Notes: generated by a model not told the origin, from the sequence alone. A stretch of DNA of 64,000 nucleotides from Jeotgalibacillus malaysiensis (GCA_000818095.1 CP009416.1:2464501-2528500); one strand, 5' to 3'. Numbered from the stretch's first letter, positions 8,122 through 17,760 are shown. Translations and numbers: made by a program.

Positions 8122-8874
8122 ATGACATCCAGAACGATTCAGGTCGGTAATACCCCTGTTTCAGCTTCTGTCGTCGCTTTCGACAAGGATGGCACGCTGT
8201 TCCAGGCAGAACCTTTTTGGAAGGCTTTAAATAAAGAACGGAAAAAGCGCTTTGTCTCTATGACCGGGCTCCACCACGGTGAAGAATGGGACCGGATCAT
8301 GGGTGTACATGAAACCGGCGTTGATCATAGCGGTCTTTTAGCAGTGGCGAGCGAGGCTGAAGAAAAAACAGTCATCGCCGCCCTGCTGTATCAATATACC
8401 GGCAAGCCCTGGATTGAATCTCTGGCGCTCGCTGATAAGCTGCTTGATGAAAGTAATCAGTCTTTAAATATTGAAGAGGCCTTTATTCCGGTAGTTGGTG
8501 CTGCTGAACTTCTTCATGAGCTCAAGCATGCCGGCTATGTAGTTGGAATTGCTACTTCTGATAATAAAGAACGGGCTGCTGCCTGTATGAAATTGCTCGG
8601 CTTTCATGATGCTGATTTTATCGTGACACCTGAAAACGTGTCACATGGTAAACCCGCTCCTGATATGCTCGAGAAGATCTGTCGTGACTTTACCGTACCG
8701 GCAGATGAAGTGCTGATGGTTGGTGACAGTATCGTTGACTGCATGATGGCAAAAGCAGCCGGATGTAAATCTATCGCTGTAAATGAAAATCCTGAACTGC
8801 TTGAAGATTTGTCTCATACTGCTGACTTCTGCCTGCCGAGTGTTGCGGATATTTTAATTAAATGGGAATCATAA
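8122..8874 (+). CDS. HAD family hydrolase (phosphoglycolate phosphatase-like)
   Basis: A 250-residue haloacid dehalogenase superfamily phosphatase. Motif I is AFDKDGTLF near residue 20 (both catalytic aspartates), motif II is GIATSDN, motif III is the lysine in SHGKPAPDML, and motif IV is MVGDSIVDCMMA. The helical cap between motifs I and II is of the C1 type. Substrate cannot be told. Ribosome site AGAGGAGAG; ends at the hairpin at 8889. Confidence 0.88.
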   Translation: MTSRTIQVGNTPVSASVVAFDKDGTLFQAEPFWKALNKERKKRFVSMTGLHHGEEWDRIMGVHETGVDHSGLLAVASEAEEKTVIAALLYQYTGKPWIESLALADKLLDESNQSLNIEEAFIPVVGAAELLHELKHAGYVVGIATSDNKERAAACMKLLGFHDADFIVTPENVSHGKPAPDMLEKICRDFTVPADEVLMVGDSIVDCMMAKAAGCKSIAVNENPELLEDLSHTADFCLPSVADILIKWES

Positions 8875-8888
8875 TTATCTTTTAAGGG

Positions 8889-8918
8889 GAGCATATTCTA
8901 ATGAATGTGCTCTTTTTT
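8889..8918 (+). terminator. Terminator after the HAD gene
   Basis: Stem GAGCATATTC / GAATGTGCTC, loop TAAT, followed by TTTTTT. Confidence 0.9.
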
Positions 8919-8942
8919 GGTTGCAGCGAGTTGCGGGATGTT

Positions 8943-9039
8943 TCACTACCGTCAACTGTGCAGGTTACTACCGTCGCGGGAGTGTACATTACCACCAAAC
9001 CCGCACTTCACTACCGTCACCACGACTTTCACTACCGTC
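8943..9039 (+). repeat. Degenerate tandem array of CACTACCGTC units
   Basis: Four matches to (C/T)ACTACCGTC at 8944, 8966, 9009 and 9030 plus a diverged TACCACC near 8990, spaced about 20-22 bases (one gap is double). No coding frame with a ribosome site covers it. Function unknown. Confidence 0.6.
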
Positions 9040-9148
9040 GAGCAATAACCTCCTCTCCTGCATCACCAACATTCATACGATCACACGCCTTCTGCTTCCA
9101 TAAAAAGTAACCCCCATATCATTTAGCATATCACGGCACCTTCATTCT

Positions 9149-9163
9149 TGACACAACTGTCGG
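9149..9163. promoter_or_regulatory. Putative operator TGACACAACTGTCGG upstream of the RND exporter
   Basis: The dyad GACA-CAAC-TGTC lies 47 bases before the exporter start. An almost identical 15-mer (TGACACAAATGTCGG) precedes an ABC exporter at 47066-47080. This looks like a site for one repressor controlling both (inference). The first bases also form a TTGACA hexamer that could be a -35 element. Confidence 0.5.
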
Positions 9164-9210
9164 TTTTGTGAAAAAGTTAGCTTATCGATAGAACAAATGG
9201 AGGTGCAACC

Positions 9211-12200
9211 ATGTTTGAATGGGTGCTGAGAAGGTCAAAAATATTCATGATTTTATTTGTATTATTCCTGATTGTCGGTGTGCTGACGTTCCTTCAGCTC
9301 CCGCAGCGGGAAATTCCGGAGACGTCGATCAACATTTCGACGATCTCAACACCGTATCCTGGTGCAACGCCGGAAACGGTTGAGCGGACAGTAACCAATC
9401 CGATTGAAAGAAACCTTGACGGATTAGATGGGATTGACAGTATTTCCTCATCATCTGCTGCAGGCTTCTCTCAAATTATTGTAACGCTCACAGATGGGGC
9501 TGATCAGAAGGAAACTTTATCTGCGATCAGACAGGAAGTGTCAGATGCAGGCGCCTCTTTCCCGGAAGAAGTGCTTGAGCCGACTGTCAGTGAAGCGGCT
9601 GCTAATTTCCCTGTTACATCCTATATGCTGACTGCTGACAGCCGTGAAGATTTTGAAGGTCTCCGCAGCGTAATGGATACGTGGGAAGAGGAATTATCAG
9701 CTGTTCCCGGTATTTCAGACGTCACGGTAAAAGGCGTGCAGGAAGAAGAAATAATACTTACCTTAAGCAGTGAAGACCTCGGTGAAAATGGACTTGCATT
9801 CCCGCAGGTGCTCACTGCAATAGAAGAAGAATTCAATCCGGTGCCGCTTGGCAAGCAGGAAGCTGATGGAACCATTTATCAGCTTGCGATTGAATCTTTC
9901 AGTTCAGTAGAAGAGATGGAACAGGTGGTAATCGGTCAGAATCCGCAGGGTGAATCTGTGCTGCTGTCTGATGTGGGAACAGTGGAGATTCAGCCGAAAG
10001 AGACTGAAGATCTGATTACACTGGACGGACAGCCTGCTGTCTCTGTTACAACATACTTAGAATCAGGTGAAGATATTCCTTCAGTCAGTGAAGCAGTAGA
10101 TGAACAGGTGACTGAGCTTCAGTCTCTGTTACCTGAAAACATTACATTTGAATCGTATTATTCACAGGCTAACCTGGTCAATGAAATCTTCCAGGGGCTG
10201 TTCTTCTCACTTGCAATCGCGGTACTTGCGGTTATTGTGACAAGCTCACTTGGTCTGACAGCAGGCGGTGCGATTGTGGTCGCTATTGCTGTACCGATGT
10301 CTGTATTAATGGGAATCATCCCGCTCCCTGGGGCTGGCGTTGACTTGAATCAGATCTCAGTTATTGGCGTTATTATCGCGCTAGGTATTCTGGTCGATGA
10401 CTCTATTGTTGTAAATGATAATATCCAGAGAAGATTTAAGCTTGGTGATAAAGCGCTCCCTGGTGTTGTTACTGGTGTGAAGGAAGTATGGGTATCCATT
10501 GTGACTTCTTCACTTGCGATTGTATTCACCTTCCTCCCTCTTGTCTTTTTATCAGGCGGGAACGGAGACTTTATCAGAGCATTGCCGACCGTTTTAATCA
10601 CAACAATTATTGCATCCACGATTGTCGCGCTGCTGCTCGTGCCTATGCTCAGATACAGCTTTTACCGAAACACATCTAAAAAAGTATCAGATTCCCCTGG
10701 TCTGCTCGGCAAACCGTTAAATTATATTGCTGATTTTTATGCAGATAAAATTTTAAAAAGAACGGCTAAAAAGCCATTATTAACTGGCGCAATCGGTCTG
10801 ATTATTACCACCCTTTTATTCGGACTTGTTGTTTTAACACCATTTGAATTTTTCCCGGCTGCTGACCGTGAAGAAGTGACGGTTGATGTCACGCTTCCAA
10901 TCGGAACGCCGATCGAGGAAACTGAGACGACATTACTTGAAATGGCAGAAGTGCTGGAGCAGGATGAAGGCGTGTATGAAACGTCAGTCTTTGCAGGTAC
11001 CGGCCTTCCGAACCTGTTCAACAGCTCACTTGATACAACCGGTAAATATACCGGTCAGATTGTTGCGAGAGTTGACCGTAAGAACCAGACAGCACAGGGA
11101 CTGATCGAGGACTGGACAGATGAATTAAGAAGCCTGTATCCTGATGCGATTGTTTTTATGAATACAATTGAACAGGGACCGCCATCAGGTGCACCGGTTA
11201 CAGTTACAGTAAAAGGACCAGAGCTTGATGAACTCGTCTCTATTCGTGATGATGTGATGACACAGATTGAAGACCTTGGTGTCGACCTTGTACTTGATAA
11301 CATTGGTGAAGAAGAGCCGGTGATTTCTTACGTACCGGATCGCACTGCACTTGAAGAAAATGATATAAGTATTCAGGCGATCAGCCAGCAGATCCGCCTT
11401 GTGACTGAAGGCATTCCAATGGCTGCCTTTGACGATGGTGTCACACAGCGTGATATGAAGCTTGTTGTAGACCCGGTTGAAGAAGGTCAGGAAATTCCGC
11501 TGGATGAAATTGAAGTGCCTGCAGCCTCAGCTCAGCAGGGACCACCTGAATTGATTGCACTTTCTGAACTCGTGACAGCTGAAGAAACGTCCCAGCTGCA
11601 GCGTATCCAGCACGAAGACGGTGAACGCGCAATTACGATCCGCGCATTCCCTGGTGAAGTTGAGGACCTTGAAGCACAAACGACTGACATTGTAGAAGAT
11701 GTACGTTCGTCGTTAGGTGAAGATTATTCACTGACAATCGGCGGGGAAAACGAATCACAGGATGACTTCTTCTCAGAAATCATCTTACTGTTTACAATCG
11801 TGATCTTCCTTGTGTATCTGCTGATTGCATTCCAGTTCAACTCACTGTCACTTCCATTCCTTGTACTGACAGCTGTGTACCTGGCGATTGCAGGTGCGAT
11901 ACTTGGACTGTTTGTCACACAGACGCCAATCAGCTTCCTTGCAGTGATGGGTATGGTATCACTAACCGGTATTGTCGTCCGGAACTCTGTTGTATTAATT
12001 GACTTTATTGAACAGGGTGTCACAAACGGTATGAAGGTAATGGATGCAGTAATCGAATCAGGACGCGTGAGAATCCGTCCAATCGTACTGACAGCCGTGA
12101 CTTCAATCGTTGCGCTGATTCCGGTTGCAGTAAGCGGTGATGCATTATTTACACCACTGGCAGTTACGATAATTGCCGGAATTGCATTCTCAACGTTACT

Positions 12201-12288
12201 GACACTAATCATTGTACCGATGCTTTATCTTGTATTCCTGCGTTTCAGACGTAAAGGAAAAGAGCTTAAGAAGAGCGGTCAGTATTAA
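9211..12288 (+). CDS. swrC: RND family multidrug/lipopeptide exporter (SwrC-like)
   Basis: A 1025-residue RND (AcrB/MMPL-type) proton-driven exporter. It has an N-terminal membrane helix, a first large extracytoplasmic loop (about 35-320), a helix cluster with the proton-relay motif ALGILVDDSIVVNDN, a second loop (about 560-830), and a last helix cluster from FTIVIFLVYLLIAFQ to the basic tail. Gram-positive RND proteins of this size are typified by B. subtilis SwrC (YerP), which exports surfactin; no outer-membrane partner is needed. No adaptor gene is adjacent. Starts after GGAGG. A putative operator shared with the ABC exporter at 47 kb lies upstream. Confidence 0.88.
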   Translation: MFEWVLRRSKIFMILFVLFLIVGVLTFLQLPQREIPETSINISTISTPYPGATPETVERTVTNPIERNLDGLDGIDSISSSSAAGFSQIIVTLTDGADQKETLSAIRQEVSDAGASFPEEVLEPTVSEAAANFPVTSYMLTADSREDFEGLRSVMDTWEEELSAVPGISDVTVKGVQEEEIILTLSSEDLGENGLAFPQVLTAIEEEFNPVPLGKQEADGTIYQLAIESFSSVEEMEQVVIGQNPQGESVLLSDVGTVEIQPKETEDLITLDGQPAVSVTTYLESGEDIPSVSEAVDEQVTELQSLLPENITFESYYSQANLVNEIFQGLFFSLAIAVLAVIVTSSLGLTAGGAIVVAIAVPMSVLMGIIPLPGAGVDLNQISVIGVIIALGILVDDSIVVNDNIQRRFKLGDKALPGVVTGVKEVWVSIVTSSLAIVFTFLPLVFLSGGNGDFIRALPTVLITTIIASTIVALLLVPMLRYSFYRNTSKKVSDSPGLLGKPLNYIADFYADKILKRTAKKPLLTGAIGLIITTLLFGLVVLTPFEFFPAADREEVTVDVTLPIGTPIEETETTLLEMAEVLEQDEGVYETSVFAGTGLPNLFNSSLDTTGKYTGQIVARVDRKNQTAQGLIEDWTDELRSLYPDAIVFMNTIEQGPPSGAPVTVTVKGPELDELVSIRDDVMTQIEDLGVDLVLDNIGEEEPVISYVPDRTALEENDISIQAISQQIRLVTEGIPMAAFDDGVTQRDMKLVVDPVEEGQEIPLDEIEVPAASAQQGPPELIALSELVTAEETSQLQRIQHEDGERAITIRAFPGEVEDLEAQTTDIVEDVRSSLGEDYSLTIGGENESQDDFFSEIILLFTIVIFLVYLLIAFQFNSLSLPFLVLTAVYLAIAGAILGLFVTQTPISFLAVMGMVSLTGIVVRNSVVLIDFIEQGVTNGMKVMDAVIESGRVRIRPIVLTAVTSIVALIPVAVSGDALFTPLAVTIIAGIAFSTLLTLIIVPMLYLVFLRFRRKGKELKKSGQY

Positions 12289-12296
12289 TCAATCAC

Positions 12297-12327
12297 AGAG
12301 TCGTTCTTAAATGGGCGGCTCTTTTTT
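12297..12327 (+). terminator. Terminator of the RND exporter gene
   Basis: Stem AGAGTCGT / GCGGCTCT (two G-T pairs) followed by TTTTTT. Confidence 0.8.
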
Positions 12328-12371
12328 CATACGTGTGATTTGGCTCAGATTTCAACTCCCCTCCACACTTT

Positions 12372-12380
12372 TGATATAAT
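12372..12380 (+). promoter_or_regulatory. Extended -10 promoter element for the SDR gene
   Basis: TGATATAAT, an extended -10 (TGnTATAAT), lies 33 bases before the start codon. No clear -35 hexamer is seen. Confidence 0.55.
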
Positions 12381-12412
12381 AAGGATCTAATGCTTTTTCA
12401 AAGGAGATCACC

Positions 12413-13453
12413 ATGAATATTATGATAACCGGTGCGACAGGTTTTGTTGGTTCAAAGCTTGTACGTTCACTTTTAGATAAAGGTCATACGCTTTACCCTG
12501 TCGTACGCAGCGAGCAGAAAATCAATCAGCTGATTGAACAATTGCCTGCTGAACAGGCTGAACGCATTCATCCTGTGACAGGTGATATTACACAAACTGA
12601 TTTCGGAATCAGAGACACGGCTTTATTGGCAGGCAACATTGAGATCCTCTATCATACCGCTGCTTTTTTATCGTTTGACCCTGCTGACCGTGAGAAGACG
12701 TTTTCAGCAAATGTGGATGGCACTGCCCATGCGCTAGAGCTTGCGGAAAAACTTCAGATTCCAACCTTTTATCATGTGAGTACTGCTTATACAGCAGGAA
12801 TTGAAAATCATGCTGAAGAGGAAATTCATTCTAAGGATAGAGTGTTTGTAAATGATTATGAGGAAAGTAAAAATCACGCAGAACACCTCGTGTGGAATAA
12901 GCGCGAGGAGCTGAACGTCAGTATTTTCAGACCTGCGATTATTATCGGCGACACCAACACTGGCGAAGCTGACACGACCTTTGCGCTTTATGGACTGCTG
13001 AAGGCTGTTGCGTTACTGAAAAAGCTGATCAGACGGGGCCGAGTAGATCAGGGTAGAATCATTAAACTTTTATGTGATCCGGAAGCTTCCAATAATGTTG
13101 TTCCAGTCAATTATGTCGTGGACGTCCTGACAGCTGCTGCCACTCACGCCAAAGCTAATCACATTTATCACATTTCAAATAATGCGGCTCCGGACAATGC
13201 TGATGTGATGAGATGGATTAAGGAGCAGAGCGGTGTGGATAATCTGGCTGTCACAGCAGATGCAATGGATTTATCTGAAGAGGATGCCGTGATTAATGCA
13301 CCGATGAGTGTGTTTCACTCTTATCTTTCTCGTAGCGTTACTTTTAAAGATGAAAACACGAAGTCTTTATTACAGGATGCCGGGTATCCTGCATTTGAAC
13401 TGACAGACGATCGATACCAATTTTTAATTAAAACGTATTTTACACATGCATAA
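12413..13453 (+). CDS. SDR family NAD(P)-binding oxidoreductase
   Basis: A 346-residue extended short-chain dehydrogenase. The cofactor motif is GATGFVGSKLV at residues 7-17, the central segment YHTAAFLSFDP-(10)-NVDGTAHALELA resembles the NAD-binding-4 / thioester-reductase branch, and the serine and tyrosine positions fall in FYHVSTAYTAG. A glycine-rich NAD-binding start and an active-site Y-x3-K appear in YEESKNHAE. Substrate not predictable. Ribosome site AAAGGAG. Confidence 0.85.
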   Translation: MNIMITGATGFVGSKLVRSLLDKGHTLYPVVRSEQKINQLIEQLPAEQAERIHPVTGDITQTDFGIRDTALLAGNIEILYHTAAFLSFDPADREKTFSANVDGTAHALELAEKLQIPTFYHVSTAYTAGIENHAEEEIHSKDRVFVNDYEESKNHAEHLVWNKREELNVSIFRPAIIIGDTNTGEADTTFALYGLLKAVALLKKLIRRGRVDQGRIIKLLCDPEASNNVVPVNYVVDVLTAAATHAKANHIYHISNNAAPDNADVMRWIKEQSGVDNLAVTADAMDLSEEDAVINAPMSVFHSYLSRSVTFKDENTKSLLQDAGYPAFELTDDRYQFLIKTYFTHA

Positions 13454-13481
13454 AAAAGCACGCCGCGATGGCGTGCTTTTT
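13453..13481. terminator. Bidirectional terminator
   Basis: Perfect 12-bp stem AAAAAGCACGCC / GGCGTGCTTTTT with a 5-base loop, between the convergent SDR and DsbA-like genes. Confidence 0.93.
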
Positions 13482-13483
13482 GA

Positions 13484-14185
13484 TTAGATATCACATGAAT
13501 CATCTGTGCAGGCATTTCCCTGCCCGCCGACATTTACTAGCGGTGACTGATTCGTTTCTTCCCACACTTTTTCAAGCGCCTGCGTGAATACTTCATCAGG
13601 CTGTGCGCCTGAAATCGCGTATTTATTTTCAAGGACGAAGAACGGTACGCCTGATACACCGATTTGTGCAGCCTTTTGAATGTCTGCAGTCATTTCTTCT
13701 GTATATTGATCAGATGTGAGGACTTCACGTGCCTTTTCTGTATCAAGACCCACCTCTTCAGCGATGGCAACAAGCTGATCATGATCCCCGATATGCTTAG
13801 ACTCAAGGAAATAAGCACTTAACAGCTTTTCAGTAATCTGCTGATCTTTTCCGTGCTCAGCAGCAAAATGAGTCAGTCTGTGTGCATCCTGCGTATTGGT
13901 GCGCTTCATTTTTGAAAAGTCGTAATCAAGGCCGACTTCTTTTGCCTGTGCTACAACGTTGTCTGTCATTTCAACAGCCTGATCGTAAGACATACCATAT
14001 TTTTTCGCAAGTGCTGAGATCGTATCTTCAGTTGCATTTTTCGGTGCGTCGGGATCAAGCTGGAAGCTGCGGTAGACGATTTCTACCTGATCTTTGTGTT
14101 CAAATTTGTTCAGTGCATTTTCAAGCTTTCTTTTACCGATATAGCAAAACGGGCATACGTAATCTGACCATATTTCAATTTTCAT
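13484..14185 (-). CDS. DsbA family oxidoreductase (FrnE-like)
   Basis: A 233-residue thioredoxin-fold protein of the 2-hydroxychromene-2-carboxylate isomerase/FrnE branch. It begins MKIEIWSDYVCPFCYIGKRKLE, with the CPFC redox motif, has an inserted helical domain (about 50-170), and the cis-proline segment GVSGVPFFVLENKYAISGAQ. No signal peptide, so cytosolic. The C-terminal CTDDSCDI adds a second cysteine pair that could bind metal or take part in redox chemistry. Confidence 0.88.
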   Translation of the reverse strand: MKIEIWSDYVCPFCYIGKRKLENALNKFEHKDQVEIVYRSFQLDPDAPKNATEDTISALAKKYGMSYDQAVEMTDNVVAQAKEVGLDYDFSKMKRTNTQDAHRLTHFAAEHGKDQQITEKLLSAYFLESKHIGDHDQLVAIAEEVGLDTEKAREVLTSDQYTEEMTADIQKAAQIGVSGVPFFVLENKYAISGAQPDEVFTQALEKVWEETNQSPLVNVGGQGNACTDDSCDI

Positions 14186-14286
14186 TGGTGAATCCCTCCT
14201 GGAATGTTCATAGTCTTATCTTACAATGTTTAATTTTGTTTATCGAAAGATCTGCTTGCGGGTGGTTGGTTATTGTCCAGGCGTGG

Positions 14287-14410
14287 TGGTGGGTTCGTAG
14301 AAAAGTGCGGGTGGTTCTTAGAACAGAGGCGGATGTTCTTAGAATAGATAATGTTGTTCATAGAAAAAACCGGGTGGTTCGCAGAAAAAACGACGACCTT
14401 CTTAGAAAAG
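14287..14410 (+). repeat. Degenerate 20-22 base tandem array
   Basis: Six imperfect units around GTGGTTCTTAGAA (14291, 14311, 14333, 14354, 14376, 14397 approximately) with variable spacers rich in A then CGG. The units are too unequal, and the spacers too short, for a CRISPR array. It lies upstream of the DsbA-like gene and downstream of ilvD. Confidence 0.65.
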
Positions 14411-14455
14411 TACCAAAAGACCTACTCCCCTCCTCCTTCCTTACAAGCCAGAAAA

Positions 14456-14482
14456 AACCGCCCGGAATATATCCGGACGGTT
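14456..14482 (-). terminator. Terminator of ilvD
   Basis: Stem AACCGTCCGG / CCGGGCGGTT on the minus strand (one G-T pair) followed by TTTTC just after the ilvD stop. Confidence 0.88.
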
Positions 14483-14487
14483 TAGTA

Positions 14488-16185
14488 TTACTCTTCAAAT
14501 AAATCCGTTACAGCACCTTTTGATGAAGAAGATACCGTATTTGCGTATTTTGCAAGGATACCGCGCTTGAATTTTGGTTCAGGCTTCTTCCACTCGCGGG
14601 CACGCTTTTCGAATTCTTCCTGTGAGATCTGCAGGTTAATTTCCTGTGTATCGCTGTCGATTGCGACGATGTCTCCGTTTTGCAGCAGGCCGATTGGTCC
14701 GCCGACTGCTGCTTCCGGTGCGATGTGACCGATGACGAATCCGTGTGAGCCTCCAGAGAAGCGTCCGTCTGTGAGGAGGGCTACTTTACCGTTCAGTCCC
14801 CGTCCGACAATCATGGCTGTGATAGAAAGCATCTCAGGCATACCTGGTCCGCCTTTAGGCCCGACGTTCCGGATTACGACAACGTCACCTTCTTTAATCT
14901 GGTTATCTTCAATTGCTACGGTACATTCAGCTTCACTGTCATACACTTTTACCGGACCTTCAAAGCGGCTGATTTTCTGTCCGCTCATTTTCGCAACTGC
15001 GCCTTCAGGAGCCAGGTTTCCTTTTAATACAACAAGAGGACCTGTTTTCTTAAGCGGCTCGCTGATCGGTGTAATGACCTGCTGGCCTTCTTTTAATGAA
15101 GGAACTTCTGCAAGGTTTTCAGCGATTGTTTTACCAGTGACTGTGATACAGTCGCCGTGAAGCAGTCCTTCTTCTAAAAGAAGCTTCATGACTGCCGGTA
15201 CGCCGCCTGCTTCATATAGATCCTGCATCACGTATTTACCGCTCGGCTTCAGGTCTGCAATGTGCGGAACGTTCTGACGTACGCGCTCAAAGTCATCCAT
15301 TGTCAGATCCACTTCGGCTGCGTGGGCCATTGCCAGCAGGTGAAGGAATGCGTTTGTTGAACCGCCAAGTGCCATTACGACTGTGATTGCATTTTCAAAC
15401 GCTTCTTTTGTCATGATGTCACGCGGATAGATATCCTGCTCAAGCAGCTTTACAACAAGCTCGCCGGCCTGTTCACATTCCTGTTCTTTATAGTCATTGA
15501 TTGCAGGTGTTGAAGATGATCCTGGAATGCTCATACCAAGTGCTTCAACTGCTGATGCCATTGTGTTCGCTGTGTACATACCGCCGCATGCACCAGCGCC
15601 CGGACAGGCACTGCATTCCACTTTATACAGCTGCTCTTCATCAATCAGTCCTTCCTGGTACTGACCGACTGCTTCAAATGAAGATACGATATCGATATCT
15701 TTTCCGTCCAGTTTACCCGGCTGAATCGTACCGCCGTAGATATAGACAGAAGGAATATTCATACGTGCGATCGCCATGACACAGGCTGGCGTTGTTTTAT
15801 CACAGCCTCCGATTGCCACAACGCCGTCAAGACGCTCAGCGTTTGTTACTGTTTCAATTGAATCCGCGATGACTTCACGGCTTGGCAGTGAATAGAACAT
15901 CCCTTCATGTCCCATTGCAATACCGTCAGATACAGTAATCGTGTTGAAAATCATTGGTGCACCGCCGCCAGCCTTCGCACCGCTTTTCGCGCGCTCAGCC
16001 AGCTTGTCAATATGTACGTTACACGGCGTAACCTCACTCCAGGTACTTGCTACACCAATCATCGGTTTTTTAAAGTCTTCATCTGTAAATCCGACAGCGC
16101 GGAGCATAGAGCGGTTTGGCACTCTGTTGACCCCTTCACTGATGACTTTACTTCTGATTCTAAGATCTTTTTTTGTCGTATCCAT
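14488..16185 (-). CDS. ilvD: Dihydroxy-acid dehydratase
   Basis: A 565-residue iron-sulfur dehydratase, third step of valine, leucine and isoleucine synthesis. Cluster-ligand cysteines lie in [12 protein letters not shown] (near residue 120) and [20 protein letters not shown] (near 195). The C-terminal domain has [19 protein letters not shown]. Length fits the family. It is monocistronic here, with its own terminator and a GGAGGG ribosome site; no T-box or other leader structure was recognised upstream. Confidence 0.97.
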   Translation of the reverse strand: MDTTKKDLRIRSKVISEGVNRVPNRSMLRAVGFTDEDFKKPMIGVASTWSEVTPCNVHIDKLAERAKSGAKAGGGAPMIFNTITVSDGIAMGHEGMFYSLPSREVIADSIETVTNAERLDGVVAIGGCDKTTPACVMAIARMNIPSVYIYGGTIQPGKLDGKDIDIVSSFEAVGQYQEGLIDEEQLYKVECSACPGAGACGGMYTANTMASAVEALGMSIPGSSSTPAINDYKEQECEQAGELVVKLLEQDIYPRDIMTKEAFENAITVVMALGGSTNAFLHLLAMAHAAEVDLTMDDFERVRQNVPHIADLKPSGKYVMQDLYEAGGVPAVMKLLLEEGLLHGDCITVTGKTIAENLAEVPSLKEGQQVITPISEPLKKTGPLVVLKGNLAPEGAVAKMSGQKISRFEGPVKVYDSEAECTVAIEDNQIKEGDVVVIRNVGPKGGPGMPEMLSITAMIVGRGLNGKVALLTDGRFSGGSHGFVIGHIAPEAAVGGPIGLLQNGDIVAIDSDTQEINLQISQEEFEKRAREWKKPEPKFKRGILAKYANTVSSSSKGAVTDLFEE

Positions 16186-16310
16186 TGTGTAACCCTCCTG
16201 ATGATTTTCCGCTTTACATCACTGCAGCGAAACCTTTATATAAAGACCATCATACATAGAGATGTGAGGTTCCGCAATAAGAATTCTGAATTTATCAATA
16301 TTTCTATAAA

Positions 16311-16325
16311 TTAAAACGCTTTCAT
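16311..16325 (-). promoter_or_regulatory. cre-like sequence upstream of ilvD
   Basis: Minus strand ATGAAAGCGTTTTAA fits the cre consensus except for the penultimate C. It forms one arm of an 8-bp inverted repeat AACGCTTT / AAAGCGTT (16316-16340). It lies in the divergent ilvD / yjbQ-like intergenic region. CcpA control of branched-chain synthesis is known in Bacillus; here it is inference. Confidence 0.35.
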
Positions 16326-16416
16326 TTTTAATAAAGCGTTCTTTTGTCAAATATTGTGTCAGTGAATAGAAAACTCCGGCTTCGTGCGTTACACTATCAC
16401 TGAAGGAGATGATCGT

Positions 16417-16818
16417 ATGTTCAACACATTTACAGTCAAAACGCACAGCCGTGATGAAATGATTGAGATTACAGCTGAAGTCCAGCAGTGGATCAGCAGT
16501 CAGTCGTTTAATAGTGGAATTGCAGTCGTTTCTTCAAAGCACACAACTGCAGGAATTACCGTAAATGAAAATGCAGATCCGGATGTAAAAACTGACTTTT
16601 TACGACGTCTGGATGAAGTATTTCCGTGGGATCATCCGAAAGACCGACATATGGAAGGCAATACTGCTTCACATATGAAAGTGAGCACAGTAGGTCATGC
16701 ACAAACCGTCCCAGTTCAACATGGCAAGCTGGTCCTTGGCACATGGCAGGGTATTTACTTCTGTGAATTCGACGGTCCGCGAACGCGTCAGTACACTGTC
16801 ACATTGATTTCAAGTTAA
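16417..16818 (+). CDS. YjbQ family protein (UPF0047)
   Basis: A 133-residue protein of the YjbQ/UPF0047 family with [18 protein letters not shown], the conserved HMKVSTVG(H) segment and the closing [17 protein letters not shown]. The conserved histidines and glutamate form a predicted metal site; members show weak thiamin-phosphate synthase activity, but the true role is unknown. Start chosen at MFNTFTVK because AAGGAG lies ten bases upstream; an in-frame ATG eleven codons earlier has no ribosome site. Followed 12 bases later by the EamA gene. Confidence 0.88.
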   Translation: MFNTFTVKTHSRDEMIEITAEVQQWISSQSFNSGIAVVSSKHTTAGITVNENADPDVKTDFLRRLDEVFPWDHPKDRHMEGNTASHMKVSTVGHAQTVPVQHGKLVLGTWQGIYFCEFDGPRTRQYTVTLISS

Positions 16819-16830
16819 AAGGAGAACATC

Positions 16831-17727
16831 ATGAGAGCATATGCAGCACTCGGAGGTCTCAGCCTGATCTGGGGCCTTTCGTTTGTATTTATTAAAATCC
16901 TTGCAGAATCGGCAGGTGTCTGGGGCACGGTATTTATCAGATGTGCTGCCGGTGCGCTGATTCTTTTGCCAATACTGATCGCACAGTGGCATAAAATTGA
17001 GCGTCCGATTCCGTGGAAACACCTGATCGTAATCGGAGTGATGAATGCCGCACTTCCATGGGCACTCATTGCACTGAGCGAAACAAGAATTGCGTCAAAT
17101 ACAGCATCCGTGCTGAATGCCACTACTCCTGTTTTTGCAGGGCTAATCGGCTTTTTCTTATTTAAACAACGCTTAAAACTGCAGCAGTGGATCGGCATAC
17201 TGATTGGTTTTACCGGGGTGCTTGTCCTGATTGACTTTCAAATCGGTGGCATTTTTGGTTCAGCATTTATCGGAGTTGGTACGATGATGCTTGGGGCAAT
17301 GTGTTACGGATTCGGATCGCATTATGTCAGACGCTTTACGCCGGCAACTGGTGTCGTGCTTCTGTCTGCTACCTCACTGATTACTGGAGCAATTGTCGGA
17401 CTTGTGATGATGACTATAAACGGCTACAGTGTGATGAGCTTTACATACGATACGTCATTCTGGCTCTCAGCAATCGGGCTTGGCTGCTTTGGTTCAGGAA
17501 TTGCCTACCTTCTGTTCTATTATATGATCAGACAGAAATCACCTGAGTTTGCGACGACTGTTACTTACCTTGCACCGGTTTCTGCGATGATCTGGGGCAG
17601 CGTGTTGCTTGATGAAACAATTACACCTTCACTGGTCGGGGGCATGATCATAATCTTTGCAGGGATTTATTATGCGAACCGCAGGCCCTGGAAAAATGCG
17701 CGTGGATTGAATAAAACTTCTGCATGA
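16831..17727 (+). CDS. EamA/DMT family transporter
   Basis: A 298-residue inner-membrane protein with ten predicted hydrophobic helices arranged as two EamA repeats (roughly 5-135 and 150-285). Typical family features are SLIWGLSFVFIKI at the N-terminus, LNATTPVF before helix 4 and YLAPVSAMIWG in the second half. Probable metabolite or drug exporter; substrate unknown. AAAAGGAG ribosome site. Confidence 0.9.
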   Translation: MRAYAALGGLSLIWGLSFVFIKILAESAGVWGTVFIRCAAGALILLPILIAQWHKIERPIPWKHLIVIGVMNAALPWALIALSETRIASNTASVLNATTPVFAGLIGFFLFKQRLKLQQWIGILIGFTGVLVLIDFQIGGIFGSAFIGVGTMMLGAMCYGFGSHYVRRFTPATGVVLLSATSLITGAIVGLVMMTINGYSVMSFTYDTSFWLSAIGLGCFGSGIAYLLFYYMIRQKSPEFATTVTYLAPVSAMIWGSVLLDETITPSLVGGMIIIFAGIYYANRRPWKNARGLNKTSA

Positions 17728-17732
17728 ATAGA

Positions 17733-17760
17733 AAAAGAGCGGCTGATGCGCCGCTCTTTT
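17733..17760. terminator. Bidirectional terminator
   Basis: Perfect 11-bp stem AAAAGAGCGGC / GCCGCTCTTTT, loop TGATGC, between the convergent EamA and PilZ genes; it overlaps the PilZ stop codon. Confidence 0.93.

Noticed and set aside
9149-9180. A full sigma-A promoter using TTGACA in the RND operator
   Set aside because: The base positions 17 further on do not give an acceptable -10 hexamer, so only an operator-like dyad is claimed.
14287-14410. CRISPR-like appearance of the tandem array
   Set aside because: Units differ at many positions, spacers are only about 8-10 bases, and no cas gene is present.
16195-16330. CodY box or T-box upstream of ilvD
   Set aside because: The best CodY-like match has at least four mismatches and no T-box core was found.
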